64,000 bases of DNA from the NCBI GenBank assembly GCA_963716005.1, contig OY970285.1, forward strand, positions 558,001-622,000, in the 5' to 3' direction. The notes below the pieces were generated by a model. That model made no database searches. It saw only the letters and a program-made list of their open reading frames with translations, and was not told the origin of the DNA. Of this stretch, positions 33,412-41,782 are shown one piece after another (position 1 is the stretch's first letter; every line of letters begins with the position of its first letter). The position numbers and the translations under genes were made by a program. The DNA is from CAVRUF01 sp963716005 (GTDB lineage Bacteria > Actinomycetota > Thermoleophilia > Gaiellales > Gaiellaceae).

Positions 33412-34704
33412 GTGGCCGTTTCGGAGCAGACGTTCCAGGATCTTCGCGAGGCGACCCTCGCCGAGATCGATCCCGACGTCGTCGAGCTGATCGGCCGGGA
33501 GCTCGAGCGCCAGCGCGGGCAGATCGAGCTGATCGCGTCCGAGAACTTCACGTGGCCGTCCGTCTTCGAGGGCCAGGCGAGCGTGCCGACGAACAAGTAC
33601 GCCGAGGGGTACCCGGGCCGGCGCTACTACGGCGGCTGCGAGGTCGTCGACGAGATCGAACAGCTCGCGATCGACCGCGTGAAGGCGCTCTTCGGCGCCG
33701 AGCACGCGAACGTCCAGCCGCACGCGGGCGCGCAGACGAACATGGCCGTCTACTTCTCGGCGCTCCAGCCCGGGGACACGATCCTCGCGATGCGCCTCGA
33801 CCACGGCGGGCACCTGACGCACGGGCACAAGGTCAACTTCTCCGGCCGGCTCTACGACGTCGCCACCTACGGCGTCGAGCGCGAGTCGGGGCTCATCGAC
33901 TTCGACGAGGTTCGCCGGAAGGCCGAGGAGCACCGGCCGAAGATGATCGTCTGCGGCGCCTCGGCGTACCCGCGCACGATCGAGGCGGAGCGGTTCCGCG
34001 AGATCGCCGACGAGGTCGGAGCGCTCCTCCTCTGCGACATGGCCCACATCGCGGGCCTCGTCGCCGCCGGCTTGCACCCGAACCCGACGCCGCACTGCGA
34101 CTTCGTCACCTCGACGGCCCACAAGACGCTCGCCGGGCCGCGCTCCGGCTTCGTGCTCTGCCGGGAGGAGCACGCGCAGGCGCTCGACAAGGCCGTCTTC
34201 CCCGGAATGCAGGGCGGGCCGCTCATGCACACGATCGCGGCCAAGGCGACCTGCTTCAAGATCGCCGCGTCCGAGGGCTTCCGCGTCTACCAGCGCCAGG
34301 TGCGCGCCAACGCCGACACGCTCGCCGCGAAGCTCGACGAGGGTGGCCTCGACCTCCTCACGGGAGGAACGGACACGCACCTCGTCCAGATCGACCTGCG
34401 CCGCAGCGAGTGGACGGGCAAGGACGCGGAGGACCGCCTCGCCGAGGTGAACATCACAGCGAATCGCAACACGGTGCCGTTCGACGAGCGGCCGCCGACG
34501 GTCGCGTCCGGCATCCGGCTGGGGACGCCCGCGGCGACGATGCGCGGGTTCGTGGACGAGGACTTCGCCGAGGTCGGCTCGATCATCCTCGACGCGCTCG
34601 CCGCCGACGCCGACGTGTCCGCGCTCGCCACGAGGAGCGAGGCGCTCTGCGACAGGCATCCGCTCTACCCGGGGTTCCGCGGCTACGTCTCGTTCGCGCC
34701 GTGA
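33412..34704 (+). CDS. glyA: Serine hydroxymethyltransferase
   Basis: Interconverts serine and glycine with tetrahydrofolate, the main one-carbon source. The 430-residue PLP enzyme has LIASENFTWPSVFE, NKYAEGYPGRRYYGGCE, PHAGAQTNMAVYFSAL, the PLP lysine in TSTAHKTLAGPRSG, and the GTDTHLVQIDLR and IRLGTPAATMRGF substrate segments. GTG 33412 is 6 bases after TAGTGT (33400-33405). Its stop overlaps upp. Confidence 0.97.
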   Translation: MAVSEQTFQDLREATLAEIDPDVVELIGRELERQRGQIELIASENFTWPSVFEGQASVPTNKYAEGYPGRRYYGGCEVVDEIEQLAIDRVKALFGAEHANVQPHAGAQTNMAVYFSALQPGDTILAMRLDHGGHLTHGHKVNFSGRLYDVATYGVERESGLIDFDEVRRKAEEHRPKMIVCGASAYPRTIEAERFREIADEVGALLLCDMAHIAGLVAAGLHPNPTPHCDFVTSTAHKTLAGPRSGFVLCREEHAQALDKAVFPGMQGGPLMHTIAAKATCFKIAASEGFRVYQRQVRANADTLAAKLDEGGLDLLTGGTDTHLVQIDLRRSEWTGKDAEDRLAEVNITANRNTVPFDERPPTVASGIRLGTPAATMRGFVDEDFAEVGSIILDALAADADVSALATRSEALCDRHPLYPGFRGYVSFAP

Positions 34705-35330
34705 GCTCGGTCACCGAGGTCACGCACCCGCTCGTCCAGCACAAGGTCGGCCTCCTGCGCGACGCCTCGACGACGACGCAGATGTTCCGCAACCTCGTCA
34801 ACGAGCTGACCGTGCTCCTCACGTACGAGGCGACCAAGGATCTCGCCACCGAGGAGATCGAGATCTCGACCCCGCTCGAGCGCACGATCGTCCAGCGGAT
34901 CTCCGGGAAGAAGGTCGCCATCTGTCCGATCCTCCGCGCCGGGATCGGGATGCTCGACGGCGTGCTCTCGCTCGTCGCCGGCGCGCGGGTCGGCTTCATC
35001 GGCCTCTACCGCGACGAGGACACCCTCCAGCCGGTCGAGTACTACGTGAAGCTCCCGAACGACATCGCCTCGCGCGACGTGATCCTGCTCGACCCGATGC
35101 TCGCGACCGGGCGCTCGACCGCCTACGCGACCGAGCTCGTGAAGGCCGCCGGCGCGGAGAGCGTCCGCCTCATCGCGCTGATCGCCGCGCCCGAGGGCGT
35201 CGAGTACATGCAGGCCGAGCATCCCGACGTGCCGATCGTGGTCGCGTCGATCGACCGCGAGCTGAACGACAAGGGCTACATCCTCCCGGGCCTCGGCGAC
35301 GCCGGCGACCGGCTCTTCGGGACGAAGTAG
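34701..35330 (+). CDS. upp: Uracil phosphoribosyltransferase
   Basis: Salvages uracil to UMP with PRPP. The 209-residue protein starts SSVTEVTHPLVQHKVGLLRD and includes ICPILRAGIGMLDGVLSLV, the PRPP loop LLDPMLATGRSTAYA and the uracil-binding YILPGLGDAGDRLFGTK end. GTG 34701 overlaps the glyA stop by four bases. The stop lies next to that of the convergent polysaccharide gene. Confidence 0.96.
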   Translation: MSSVTEVTHPLVQHKVGLLRDASTTTQMFRNLVNELTVLLTYEATKDLATEEIEISTPLERTIVQRISGKKVAICPILRAGIGMLDGVLSLVAGARVGFIGLYRDEDTLQPVEYYVKLPNDIASRDVILLDPMLATGRSTAYATELVKAAGAESVRLIALIAAPEGVEYMQAEHPDVPIVVASIDRELNDKGYILPGLGDAGDRLFGTK

Positions 35331-37346
35331 CTACCTCGCTACGGGGTTCAGCAGTCCGGGTCGCGAGAGCGCCTGGTTCCACGCGACGCGGTTCTCCTCG
35401 CGGGAGCCGTTCTCGGGCAGGTGCTCGAGCGCGAACGACGGCGCTGCCGTGGGGATCTCGCCCTCGATCGCCGTGACGCCCTGGTAGCGCTCGGCCGCGA
35501 GCGTCTCGCCCGAGCCGACGAGCACTTCGGCCATCACCTCGCCCGGGCGGATGCCGACCACGTCGATCGCGGGCGAGCCGGAGCGGCCGGCGTTCCTCCA
35601 GATCCGCTCGGCGAGCTCGCCGACCGTGAGCGTCGTCGCGTCGTCGGCCGTGGTCAGCTGCGCTCCCTGCGCGGCGAGCAGCGCGCTCTGCGCCACGAGC
35701 GAGGCCGAATGGGCCATCGAGATCCAGTAGCGCACCATCCCGGCGTCGGTGACCGTCGAGCGGCAGCCCTGCGCGCGCCTGCTTCGAGGAACAGCTCGGA
35801 CACGCTGCCCGCGCTGCCGAGCACGTTCACGAGCCGCACGGATGCGCGCCGGGCGCCGGCCTCGCGGGCCGAGAAGGCGGTCAGCTGCTCCATCAGGCGC
35901 TTCGTCCGGCCGTAGAAGCTCGTCGCGAGCGCGGCCTTGTCCGTGGACGCGACGATCACGGTGTCCACGCCCCCGCGGTCGGCGGCGCGCAGGACGTTCC
36001 AGCTCCCCTGGAGGTTCGTGTCGACGAACTCGTCGGGGTAGAGCTCGGCCCAGTCCACGTGCTTGTACGCGGCCAGGTGGAAGATCACGTCGGGCCGCTC
36101 CTCGGCGACGAGACGCTCGATGCGGCCCGTGTCGCGCACGTCGGCGAGGACGTAGCGCATGTGCGCGAGCTCGGCCGCCTCGCGTGCGCGGCGGTCGGCG
36201 GTGAGCCCGGCCTCGTGTGCCGTCCACGACCGTGATCCGCTCCGGGCGGAAGCCGCCGAGGAAGGTGGTGAGCTGGCGTCCGATCGAACCCGCGCCGCCG
36301 GTGACGAGCACGCGTCGTCCGCCGAAGCGCTCCTGGAGCTCGAGCAGCGCCGGGACCGGATCGCGGCGCTCCAGCACGGTGGCCCAGTCGAGGCTCTCCG
36401 GCGGCAGGCGGCGGGGCGGCCGGGCCAGCTCTCCGGTGGACGGTTCGTTGAACGCGCGCTCGAGGAGCCGGTAGCCCGCCTTCATGTCGGGCGAGCGCGC
36501 CGGGTCGGGCTCGTTGATCTCCGAGACGACGAACTTGCAGAGCTCGCCGAGGCGCCGCATGACCGGCGCGAGGTCGAGCTCGCCCGAGCCGATCGGCAGC
36601 CCTTCGCCGAGCAGGCCGTGCGCGTCCGAGACGTGTGCGACCTCGAGCGCGGGCGCGAGCTCCTCGACGTAGGTTTCGAGGCCGAGCTCCTCGTCGGAGG
36701 CGATCCCGAAGAGCGAGCCGTACGACGTGGCGAAGTTGCGGAAGAGCGCCGCGTGCGAGGTGTCGAAGGTGAAGCGCAGCTCGGGGACGCGCGCGTGCCA
36801 GCCGCGCAGGTCGCGCCAGTGGCCGCCGATCTGCGAGAGGAAGACGCCGCCGACGCGCATCCGCAGGACGGGCGGGACGTTCTCGATAAGCGGCGTGACC
36901 CCGCGGTCGAGGCACGTCAGGGCGTAGAAGCGCAGGAACTGCTGGATCGCGTCGTCGTCGAGCGGCGGGGCGGTGCGGAACTCCTCGGGCGAGACCGGGG
37001 CGTAGAGGTGGATAGTCAGGACCGGGGAGCCGATCGCCGCCGCGAAGTCGGCGCTGCGCACGATGCACGCGCGCGCCTCGTCGGTCAGCTTGTCCACGGA
37101 GACGAACGCTCCGCTCGGCCAGGAAACGGGCGCCTCGGCGGTGAGCGTCAGCCCTTCGGTGGTGGCGCGAACGACCTCGATTGCGCGCTGCGTCGCGGCG
37201 TCGTCGGCCACGTCGGCCGGCATGAGCGCGATCTCGAGCCCGCGCCAGGGGCCGTCCTCCAAACGTTCCGCGATCTGTGCGGCGTCAGGCGCCGCCTTGA
37301 GGAGCGGCATCGCGGCAGAGCGCGCCTCGCGCGGCGCGTCATTCAT
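35331..37346 (-). CDS. Fusion of xylose isomerase-like TIM barrel and CapD-type nucleotide-sugar dehydratase/epimerase (three frame breaks)
   Basis: About 670 residues. Residues 1-290 form an AP-endonuclease-2/xylose isomerase-like barrel with plausible metal ligands in order: LIENVPP (Glu), RFTFDTSHAA (Asp), HVSDAHG (His) and VSEINEPD (Glu). After a short linker, residues about 345-670 are an extended SDR of the CapD/FlaA1 (UDP-GlcNAc 4,6-dehydratase/C5-epimerase) family: RRVLVTGGAGSIGRQL, HLAAYKHVDWAELYP, STDKAA, YGRTK as the YxxxK active site and TVTDAGMVRYW. Three surplus single bases (36219-36223, 35782-35785, about 35757) break the SDR frame and together restore it. It heads nothing downstream; upstream genes overlap. 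Likely role: making a modified sugar nucleotide. Confidence 0.75.
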   Translation of the reverse strand: MNDAPREARSAAMPLLKAAPDAAQIAERLEDGPWRGLEIALMPADVADDAATQRAIEVVRATTEGLTLTAEAPVSWPSGAFVSVDKLTDEARACIVRSADFAAAIGSPVLTIHLYAPVSPEEFRTAPPLDDDAIQQFLRFYALTCLDRGVTPLIENVPPVLRMRVGGVFLSQIGGHWRDLRGWHARVPELRFTFDTSHAALFRNFATSYGSLFGIASDEELGLETYVEELAPALEVAHVSDAHGLLGEGLPIGSGELDLAPVMRRLGELCKFVVSEINEPDPARSPDMKAGYRLLERAFNEPSTGELARPPRRLPPESLDWATVLERRDPVPALLELQERFGGRRVLVTGGAGSIGRQLTTFLGGFRPERITVVDGTRGRAHRRPPRTRGGRARAHALRPRRRARHGPHRASRRRGAARRDLPPGRVQARGLGRALPRRVRRHEPPGELERPARRRPRGRGHRDRRVHGQGRARDELLRPDEAPDGAADRLLGPRGRRPARIRAARERARQRGQRVRAVPRSRRAQGCRSTVTDAGMVRYWISMAHSASLVAQSALLAAQGAQLTTADDATTLTVGELAERIWRNAGRSGSPAIDVVGIRPGEVMAEVLVGSGETLAAERYQGVTAIEGEIPTAAPSFALEHLPENGSREENRVAWNQALSRPGLLNPVAR

Positions 37347-38209
37347 GGACGCGTAGCGTGTTTGAGCCAGTCGACATAGAGCTCGATTCCCTCCTTCAAC
37401 GGGCGCAGCTCCAAGCCTAGTTGCGGCGGCGGCGGATCGGCCTCATACGACTCGTTCTCGCCCGGCGCCAGGTCGCCTCCCGGCGTGCGGATCTCGATTT
37501 CCGTGCCCGCGGCCTCGCGGACGAGCTGGGCGGTCTCGAGGAGCGACGCTGTCTCGCCGCGCGCGGCGGTGAAGGTCTCGTTCCAGACCCCGTCGGCGAC
37601 GATGCGCTCGAACATCTGCGCGAGGTCGTCGGCGAGGACGAAGTCGCGCGTGCGGCCCGGATCGCCCGGGATCGTGATCGGCTCGCCCGCCAGCGCGGCA
37701 GCGGCGAAGCTGGCGATCGCGCCGGTCGCGCCCTCGCGGGCGACCTGGCCGGGCCCGAAGACGGAGGTGAGGCGCACGATCGTCGCGGGCGCGGAGTGGG
37801 TGCGGCAGACCTCCTCGCCGAGGCGCTTCGAGATCGCGTACACGTCAGGCGCAGGCTCCACCAGCACGCGCGCAGTCGACGGGTAGACGAGCCCGCAGCC
37901 GTGCTCCAGGCAGCCCTCGAGGAGGTTCAGCGTCGTGCCGGCGTTCTCGCGCACCGCGCGGGCGGGATCGGCGGCCGCGGCGGTCGGGTTCGGCACGCCC
38001 GCGAAGTGGAGGACCCCGGCGCAGCCCGCGAGGAGCGAGCGCGCCTGGGGGTCGCCGGCGTCGACGCGGAGGAGCTTCGATTCGTCCGCGGTTGCGCGCG
38101 GACGGCCGTCGGGCCGCGCGAGCCGGACGATCTCGTGGCCGCGCTCCTCGAGGAGATCCGCGGTCCGTGAGCCGAGAAACCCGGTGGCACCGGTGACGAG
38201 GAGCTTCAC
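37343..38209 (-). CDS. NAD-dependent epimerase/dehydratase (extended SDR)
   Basis: A 288-residue sugar-nucleotide epimerase-type SDR: KLLVTGATGFLGSRTADLLEERG at the N-terminus, GVLHFAGVPNP, VYPSTARVL, YAISKRLGEEVC with the YxxxK active site, and VRLTSVFGPGQ. Substrate unknown. GTG 38209 overlaps the upstream epimerase stop (TGA/GTG) and its end overlaps the fusion gene by ATGA, giving a three-gene minus-strand operon 39054-35331. Neighbours point to surface polysaccharide precursor synthesis. Confidence 0.85.
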   Translation of the reverse strand: MKLLVTGATGFLGSRTADLLEERGHEIVRLARPDGRPRATADESKLLRVDAGDPQARSLLAGCAGVLHFAGVPNPTAAAADPARAVRENAGTTLNLLEGCLEHGCGLVYPSTARVLVEPAPDVYAISKRLGEEVCRTHSAPATIVRLTSVFGPGQVAREGATGAIASFAAAALAGEPITIPGDPGRTRDFVLADDLAQMFERIVADGVWNETFTAARGETASLLETAQLVREAAGTEIEIRTPGGDLAPGENESYEADPPPPQLGLELRPLKEGIELYVDWLKHATRP

Positions 38210-39054
38210 GGGCGCAGATAGTCCGCGACGGCGTGGCGGTACTCGAACGGGCTCGGATAGCGCAGGTCGGGTGCGGGGCCGGCGTCGCCGCCCTGGGCGA
38301 GCGCGGCGATGCCGCCGATCCTCACCGTCTCGGCGGCGACGTTGTACGCGTCGACGCCGAAGGGCTCGGTCTGGAGGAAGATCCGGGCCGCGTCCTCGAC
38401 GTGGACGACGCCGATCGCGGCGCTCTCGTCGTCCACGGTCAGCGGTTCCCCGGCTGCGGCGAGCTTGCGGAACTTGTCCACGACGGTCTGCGACTCGGGC
38501 CGGTCGTGCTCGGCGGGGCTCGGCCCGTAGACGATTCCGAGCCGCATGAGCGCGAGCCCGAACCCGGCGTTGCCTGCGTGCATCCCGAGGACGAGCTCCC
38601 CGTAGATCTTGGAGAGGTGCGCGAGGTCGCCCTGCGGCCCGTACGGCGTGTCCGGGCCGATCTCGCCGCTGAGCCCCGTGCCGTACACGTGCAGCGAGCT
38701 GGCGAAGACGACGGGCGCGCGGGTCAGCTCCGCGACGAGACGGACGCCGGTCGCGTTCGTCTCCTCGGTGTAGTCGGGCTCGAGCACCGAGACGGGCCGG
38801 CTCGCCTGGGCGGCGAGGAGAAAGATCCGCGACGGCTCGAGCGCCAGCATCTGCTCGACCTGCTCGCGGGAGCGGATGTCGACCGTCTCCACGCGGGCGC
38901 CGCGCTCCTCGAGCGGCGCGAGCTGTTCGCGGTCGGTGGCGTACCAGTTGTCCGCGAGCACGACTTCGTGGCCCGCGTCGAGCGCCTGCCCGGCGAGGAC
39001 AGCCCCGAGATACCCGGCGCCGAGGACGAGGAGAGGGGCGTCGGTTCCGGCCAC
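38206..39054 (-). CDS. NAD-dependent epimerase/dehydratase (extended SDR)
   Basis: A 282-residue SDR starting VAGTDAPLLVLGAGYLGAVLAGQALDAG; the dinucleotide motif GAGYLG differs from the usual GxxGxxG. IFLLAAQAS, VVFASSLHVYG and HLSKIYGELVLG follow; the Y-x3-K catalytic pair is not obvious at the HLSKIYG position, so activity may be altered or binding-only. First gene of the operon. GTG 39054 is 6 bases after CAGAAT (39066-39061, minus strand), a leaderless-type promoter; element C lies 50 bases further upstream. Confidence 0.8.
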   Translation of the reverse strand: MAGTDAPLLVLGAGYLGAVLAGQALDAGHEVVLADNWYATDREQLAPLEERGARVETVDIRSREQVEQMLALEPSRIFLLAAQASRPVSVLEPDYTEETNATGVRLVAELTRAPVVFASSLHVYGTGLSGEIGPDTPYGPQGDLAHLSKIYGELVLGMHAGNAGFGLALMRLGIVYGPSPAEHDRPESQTVVDKFRKLAAAGEPLTVDDESAAIGVVHVEDAARIFLQTEPFGVDAYNVAAETVRIGGIAALAQGGDAGPAPDLRYPSPFEYRHAVADYLRP

Positions 39055-39103
39055 GGGCCGATTCTGCCCGACCCGCCGCCCTGGGGACGAGTCGACCCGA
39101 ATT

Positions 39104-39148
39104 CGGCGCACTTTCGCGCACCACACGTGCGCGTTTCCCTACTAGGCT
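39104..39148 (+). promoter_or_regulatory. Dispersed promoter-like element, copy C
   Basis: CGGCGC (39104-39109), CGCGCACCACACGTGCGC (39115-39132) and TAGGCT (39143-39148), exactly 19 bases after CAC at 39124. A 17-base spacer gives ACCACA as -35. GCGCAC and GTGCGC form an inverted repeat with a 5-base spacer. It points toward the 3' end of the minus-strand nucleotide-sugar dehydrogenase. Confidence 0.5.
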
Positions 39149-39176
39149 GAAGCCGAGTGGGCGGGGTCGGGGCCCC

Positions 39177-39194
39177 GTCACACGGGCGTGTGAC
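39177..39194 (-). terminator. Hairpin overlapping the nucleotide-sugar dehydrogenase stop
   Basis: GTCACACG-GG-CGTGTGAC is a perfect eight-base stem with a two-base nominal loop; its edge includes the first base of the stop codon of the minus-strand gene. The arrangement mirrors the hairpin at the ETF-QO stop. No T-tract. Confidence 0.45.
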
Positions 39195-40522
39195 TAGATC
39201 GTGTGGACGGTCGGCCCGGGCGGGACGACGTCGCGCGTGTCGACGATGCAGCGCGCCGCGTCCCAGAGCGGTTCGTCCAGGAAGAGCCGGTGATCCGTGA
39301 GCAGCACGACGCAGTCGGCGCGCTCGACCTCGGCGCGCGTCCACTCGACACTCGTGTGAATGACGCCCTCGAGCTCGATCTCGCCGACCCACGGATCGCA
39401 CATGACCACCTCGCCGCCGCGCTCGAGGAGGAGGCGCATGACCTCGAGGCTCGGCGACTCGCGCGTGTCGTGCACGTTCGCCTTGTACGCCATGCCGAGG
39501 AGCAGGAGCCGTGACCCCTTCACCGGCTTGCCCTCCTCGTTCAGCGCGTCGGCGACCTTGCCGACGACGAAGCCCGGCATGCTCGTGTTGATCTCGTGCG
39601 CCGCGTCGATGAGCCGCGGGGAGTAGCCGTACTCGCGCACGCGCGCCGCGAGGAACTGCGGGACGACCGGGATGCAGTCGCCGCCCAGCCCCGGCCCCGG
39701 GTAGTGCGGGAGGAACGCGAACGGCTTGCTCGACGCCGCCTCGATCACTTCCCACGGCGAGATGCCGAGCTTGTCGCAGATGAGCGCCAGCTCGTTCGCG
39801 AGCGCGATGTTGACCGCGCGGAAGGTGTTCTCGTGGAGCTTCGCCGTCTCGGCGACCATCGGGCTCGAGACCGGGACGACCTCGTCGACGATCTGGGAGT
39901 ACAGGAGCTGCGTGCGGCGGCGGCACTCCTCGGTGACGCCCGCGACGAGCTTCGGGGTCGTCTTGATCGTGTACTTCCCGTTGCCCGGATCGACGCGCTC
40001 GGGCGCGTAGCCGAGGAAGACGTCCTTCCCGACCACGGCCCCGGCCGCCTCGAGGATGGGCCGGACGATCTCGTCCGTCGTCCCCGGGTAGGTCGTCGAC
40101 TGGAGCACGACGAGCATCCCCGGCTTCAGGTTCGCGGCGACCGACTCGGCCGCGGCGACCACGTAGGAGATGTCCGGCGTGCGCGTCTTCGAGAGCGGCG
40201 TCGGCACGCAGATCGTCAGCGCGTCGAGCTCGCCGACGGCGCTGTAGTCGCTCGTCGCGGTCAGGTCGCCGTCGAGGCCTTCGTAGCGGGAGGCGGGCAC
40301 GTCCACCAGGTACGAGGCGTGATCGCGGACCGCCTGGACGCGGTCGGTGTTGAGGTCGATCCCCGTGACGTCGAAGCCGGCCTCCGCGAACGCCATGCCC
40401 AGCGGAAGCCCGGCATAGCCGAGCCCGACGATCCCGACTTTCGCCTCTCGCGAGGCGATGCGATCGTCGAACGTGGGTGCGGTGGAGTCCACCGTCGCTG
40501 AGGGAGGGGTGACCTCGGTCAA
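39194..40522 (-). CDS. Nucleotide-sugar (UDP-glucose/UDP-GlcNAc) 6-dehydrogenase
   Basis: Four-electron oxidation of a UDP-sugar to a UDP-uronic acid, 442 residues. N-terminal NAD site KVGIVGLGYAGLPLGMAFAEAGF; VPTPLSKTRTPDISYV; VLQSTTYPGTT; the central helix ETAKLHENTFRAVNIALANELA; the catalytic Cys in GPGLGGDCIPVVPQFL; and the C-terminal LLLGMAYKANVHDTRESPS domain. The PGTTDE and ERVDPGN features resemble the WbpA/TviB (UDP-N-acetylglucosamine or mannosamine) branch more than plain Ugd, but the substrate is not certain. The start is a TTG at 40522 without a Shine-Dalgarno. Confidence 0.88.
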   Translation of the reverse strand: MTEVTPPSATVDSTAPTFDDRIASREAKVGIVGLGYAGLPLGMAFAEAGFDVTGIDLNTDRVQAVRDHASYLVDVPASRYEGLDGDLTATSDYSAVGELDALTICVPTPLSKTRTPDISYVVAAAESVAANLKPGMLVVLQSTTYPGTTDEIVRPILEAAGAVVGKDVFLGYAPERVDPGNGKYTIKTTPKLVAGVTEECRRRTQLLYSQIVDEVVPVSSPMVAETAKLHENTFRAVNIALANELALICDKLGISPWEVIEAASSKPFAFLPHYPGPGLGGDCIPVVPQFLAARVREYGYSPRLIDAAHEINTSMPGFVVGKVADALNEEGKPVKGSRLLLLGMAYKANVHDTRESPSLEVMRLLLERGGEVVMCDPWVGEIELEGVIHTSVEWTRAEVERADCVVLLTDHRLFLDEPLWDAARCIVDTRDVVPPGPTVHTI

Positions 40523-40593
40523 GAGCGCGTGAAGGCTAGCAAGAAGGGTTTCTCACGAATAACGCCGGCGAGCCGCTTTGCGATACTGGCCGC

Positions 40594-41766
40594 GTGACCT
40601 TCTTCGACTCGCTCGAAGCGCTTTTCAGCGAGCAAGCGGTCGTCTGGGGATTCCTCATTGCGGTCGTTTTCACGCTCGTACTGACGCCTGCCACGGCCTG
40701 GCTCGCACCGCGGATCGGCGCGGTCGACGACCCGGGCCACAGCGACCGGCCGCGTGTCCACGACCGCCCGCTCCCGCGAATCGGCGGGCTCGCGATCGTC
40801 GTCGGGATCCTCGTCCCGGCCGCGATCTTCATCCCGCTCGACGGGGTGTACGGCGGGATCCTGCTCGGAACGGCGCTCGTCTCGCTGCTCGGGCTCTACG
40901 ACGACATCCGCGGGCTGAGGCCGAAGAACAAGATGCTCGGGGTCGTCGCGATCGCCTGTATTCCCGTGATGGCGGGCGTCCGGTTCGAGGGGCTCGACCT
41001 GCCGCTCCTCGGGACGCTCCAGTTCGGGGGGCTCGAGGTTCCGATCACGATCCTCTGGATCGCGTTCCTCGCGAACCTCGTCAATCTGATCGACGGTCTC
41101 GATGCGCTCGCAGCGGGGATCGTCTCGATCGCGGCCGTCTCGTTCGCCATCCTGGCCGCGTCGTTCGACCGTGCCGACGCCGCCGCACTCGCCGCGATGA
41201 TCTGCGGCGCGACGCTCGCTTTCCTGCGCCACAACTACCACCCGGCGCGGATCATCATGGGCGACACGGGCTCGCTCGCGCTCGGGTTCGTTCTCGCGTG
41301 CGTCGCCGTCCAGGGCGTCCTGAAGACGGCGGCCACGGTTGCGCTCGTCATGCCGCTGCTCGTCCTCGCCGTGCCCATCCTGGATACGTCATTCGTGGTC
41401 GCGAAGCGCCTCAAGTACGGGCGCAAGCCGTGGGCGGCCGACCACAACCACTTCTACCACCGGTTCATGCGAATCGGGTACTCGCAGCGGCGCACCGCCG
41501 CGTACCTGCACTTGTGGGCCGCGCTCCTTTCGGCGTGGGCGATCCTCGTCCGCTTCGTGCCGCCGCGTCCCGGCGGGGAGTGGGATCTACGCAATTCGCT
41601 GATCGTTGGCGCGGTCGGGGTCGTCGTGTTCGCGACCTCCGTGTGGATGGTCTACACGCTCGAGATCCTCAAGGCGCGTCACCTGCGCGTGCTCGGGCTG
41701 GGGCGCTTCGCGCAGGACGAGGACGTGCCCGAGCCGTCGGAGCCGGTCGTGGCGGGGCGGCGCTAG
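40594..41766 (+). CDS. Undecaprenyl-phosphate sugar-1-phosphate transferase (WecA/TagO/MraY family)
   Basis: Integral membrane enzyme that starts lipid-linked glycan synthesis by moving a sugar phosphate from a UDP-sugar to undecaprenyl phosphate. 390 residues, about ten membrane segments. Motifs: LGLYDDIRGLRPKNK (DDxxGLxPxxK), NLVNLIDGLDALAAG (NxxDGxDxL), HNYHPARIIMGDTGS and DHNHFYHRFM (HxHxxHR). The HIGH-type HNHFYHR end fits WecA/TagO rather than MraY. GTG 40594 is 6 bases after GATACT (40582-40587). Divergent from the nucleotide-sugar dehydrogenase. Confidence 0.9.
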   Translation: MTFFDSLEALFSEQAVVWGFLIAVVFTLVLTPATAWLAPRIGAVDDPGHSDRPRVHDRPLPRIGGLAIVVGILVPAAIFIPLDGVYGGILLGTALVSLLGLYDDIRGLRPKNKMLGVVAIACIPVMAGVRFEGLDLPLLGTLQFGGLEVPITILWIAFLANLVNLIDGLDALAAGIVSIAAVSFAILAASFDRADAAALAAMICGATLAFLRHNYHPARIIMGDTGSLALGFVLACVAVQGVLKTAATVALVMPLLVLAVPILDTSFVVAKRLKYGRKPWAADHNHFYHRFMRIGYSQRRTAAYLHLWAALLSAWAILVRFVPPRPGGEWDLRNSLIVGAVGVVVFATSVWMVYTLEILKARHLRVLGLGRFAQDEDVPEPSEPVVAGRR

Positions 41767-41782
41767 CCGTGAACGTGCCGTA

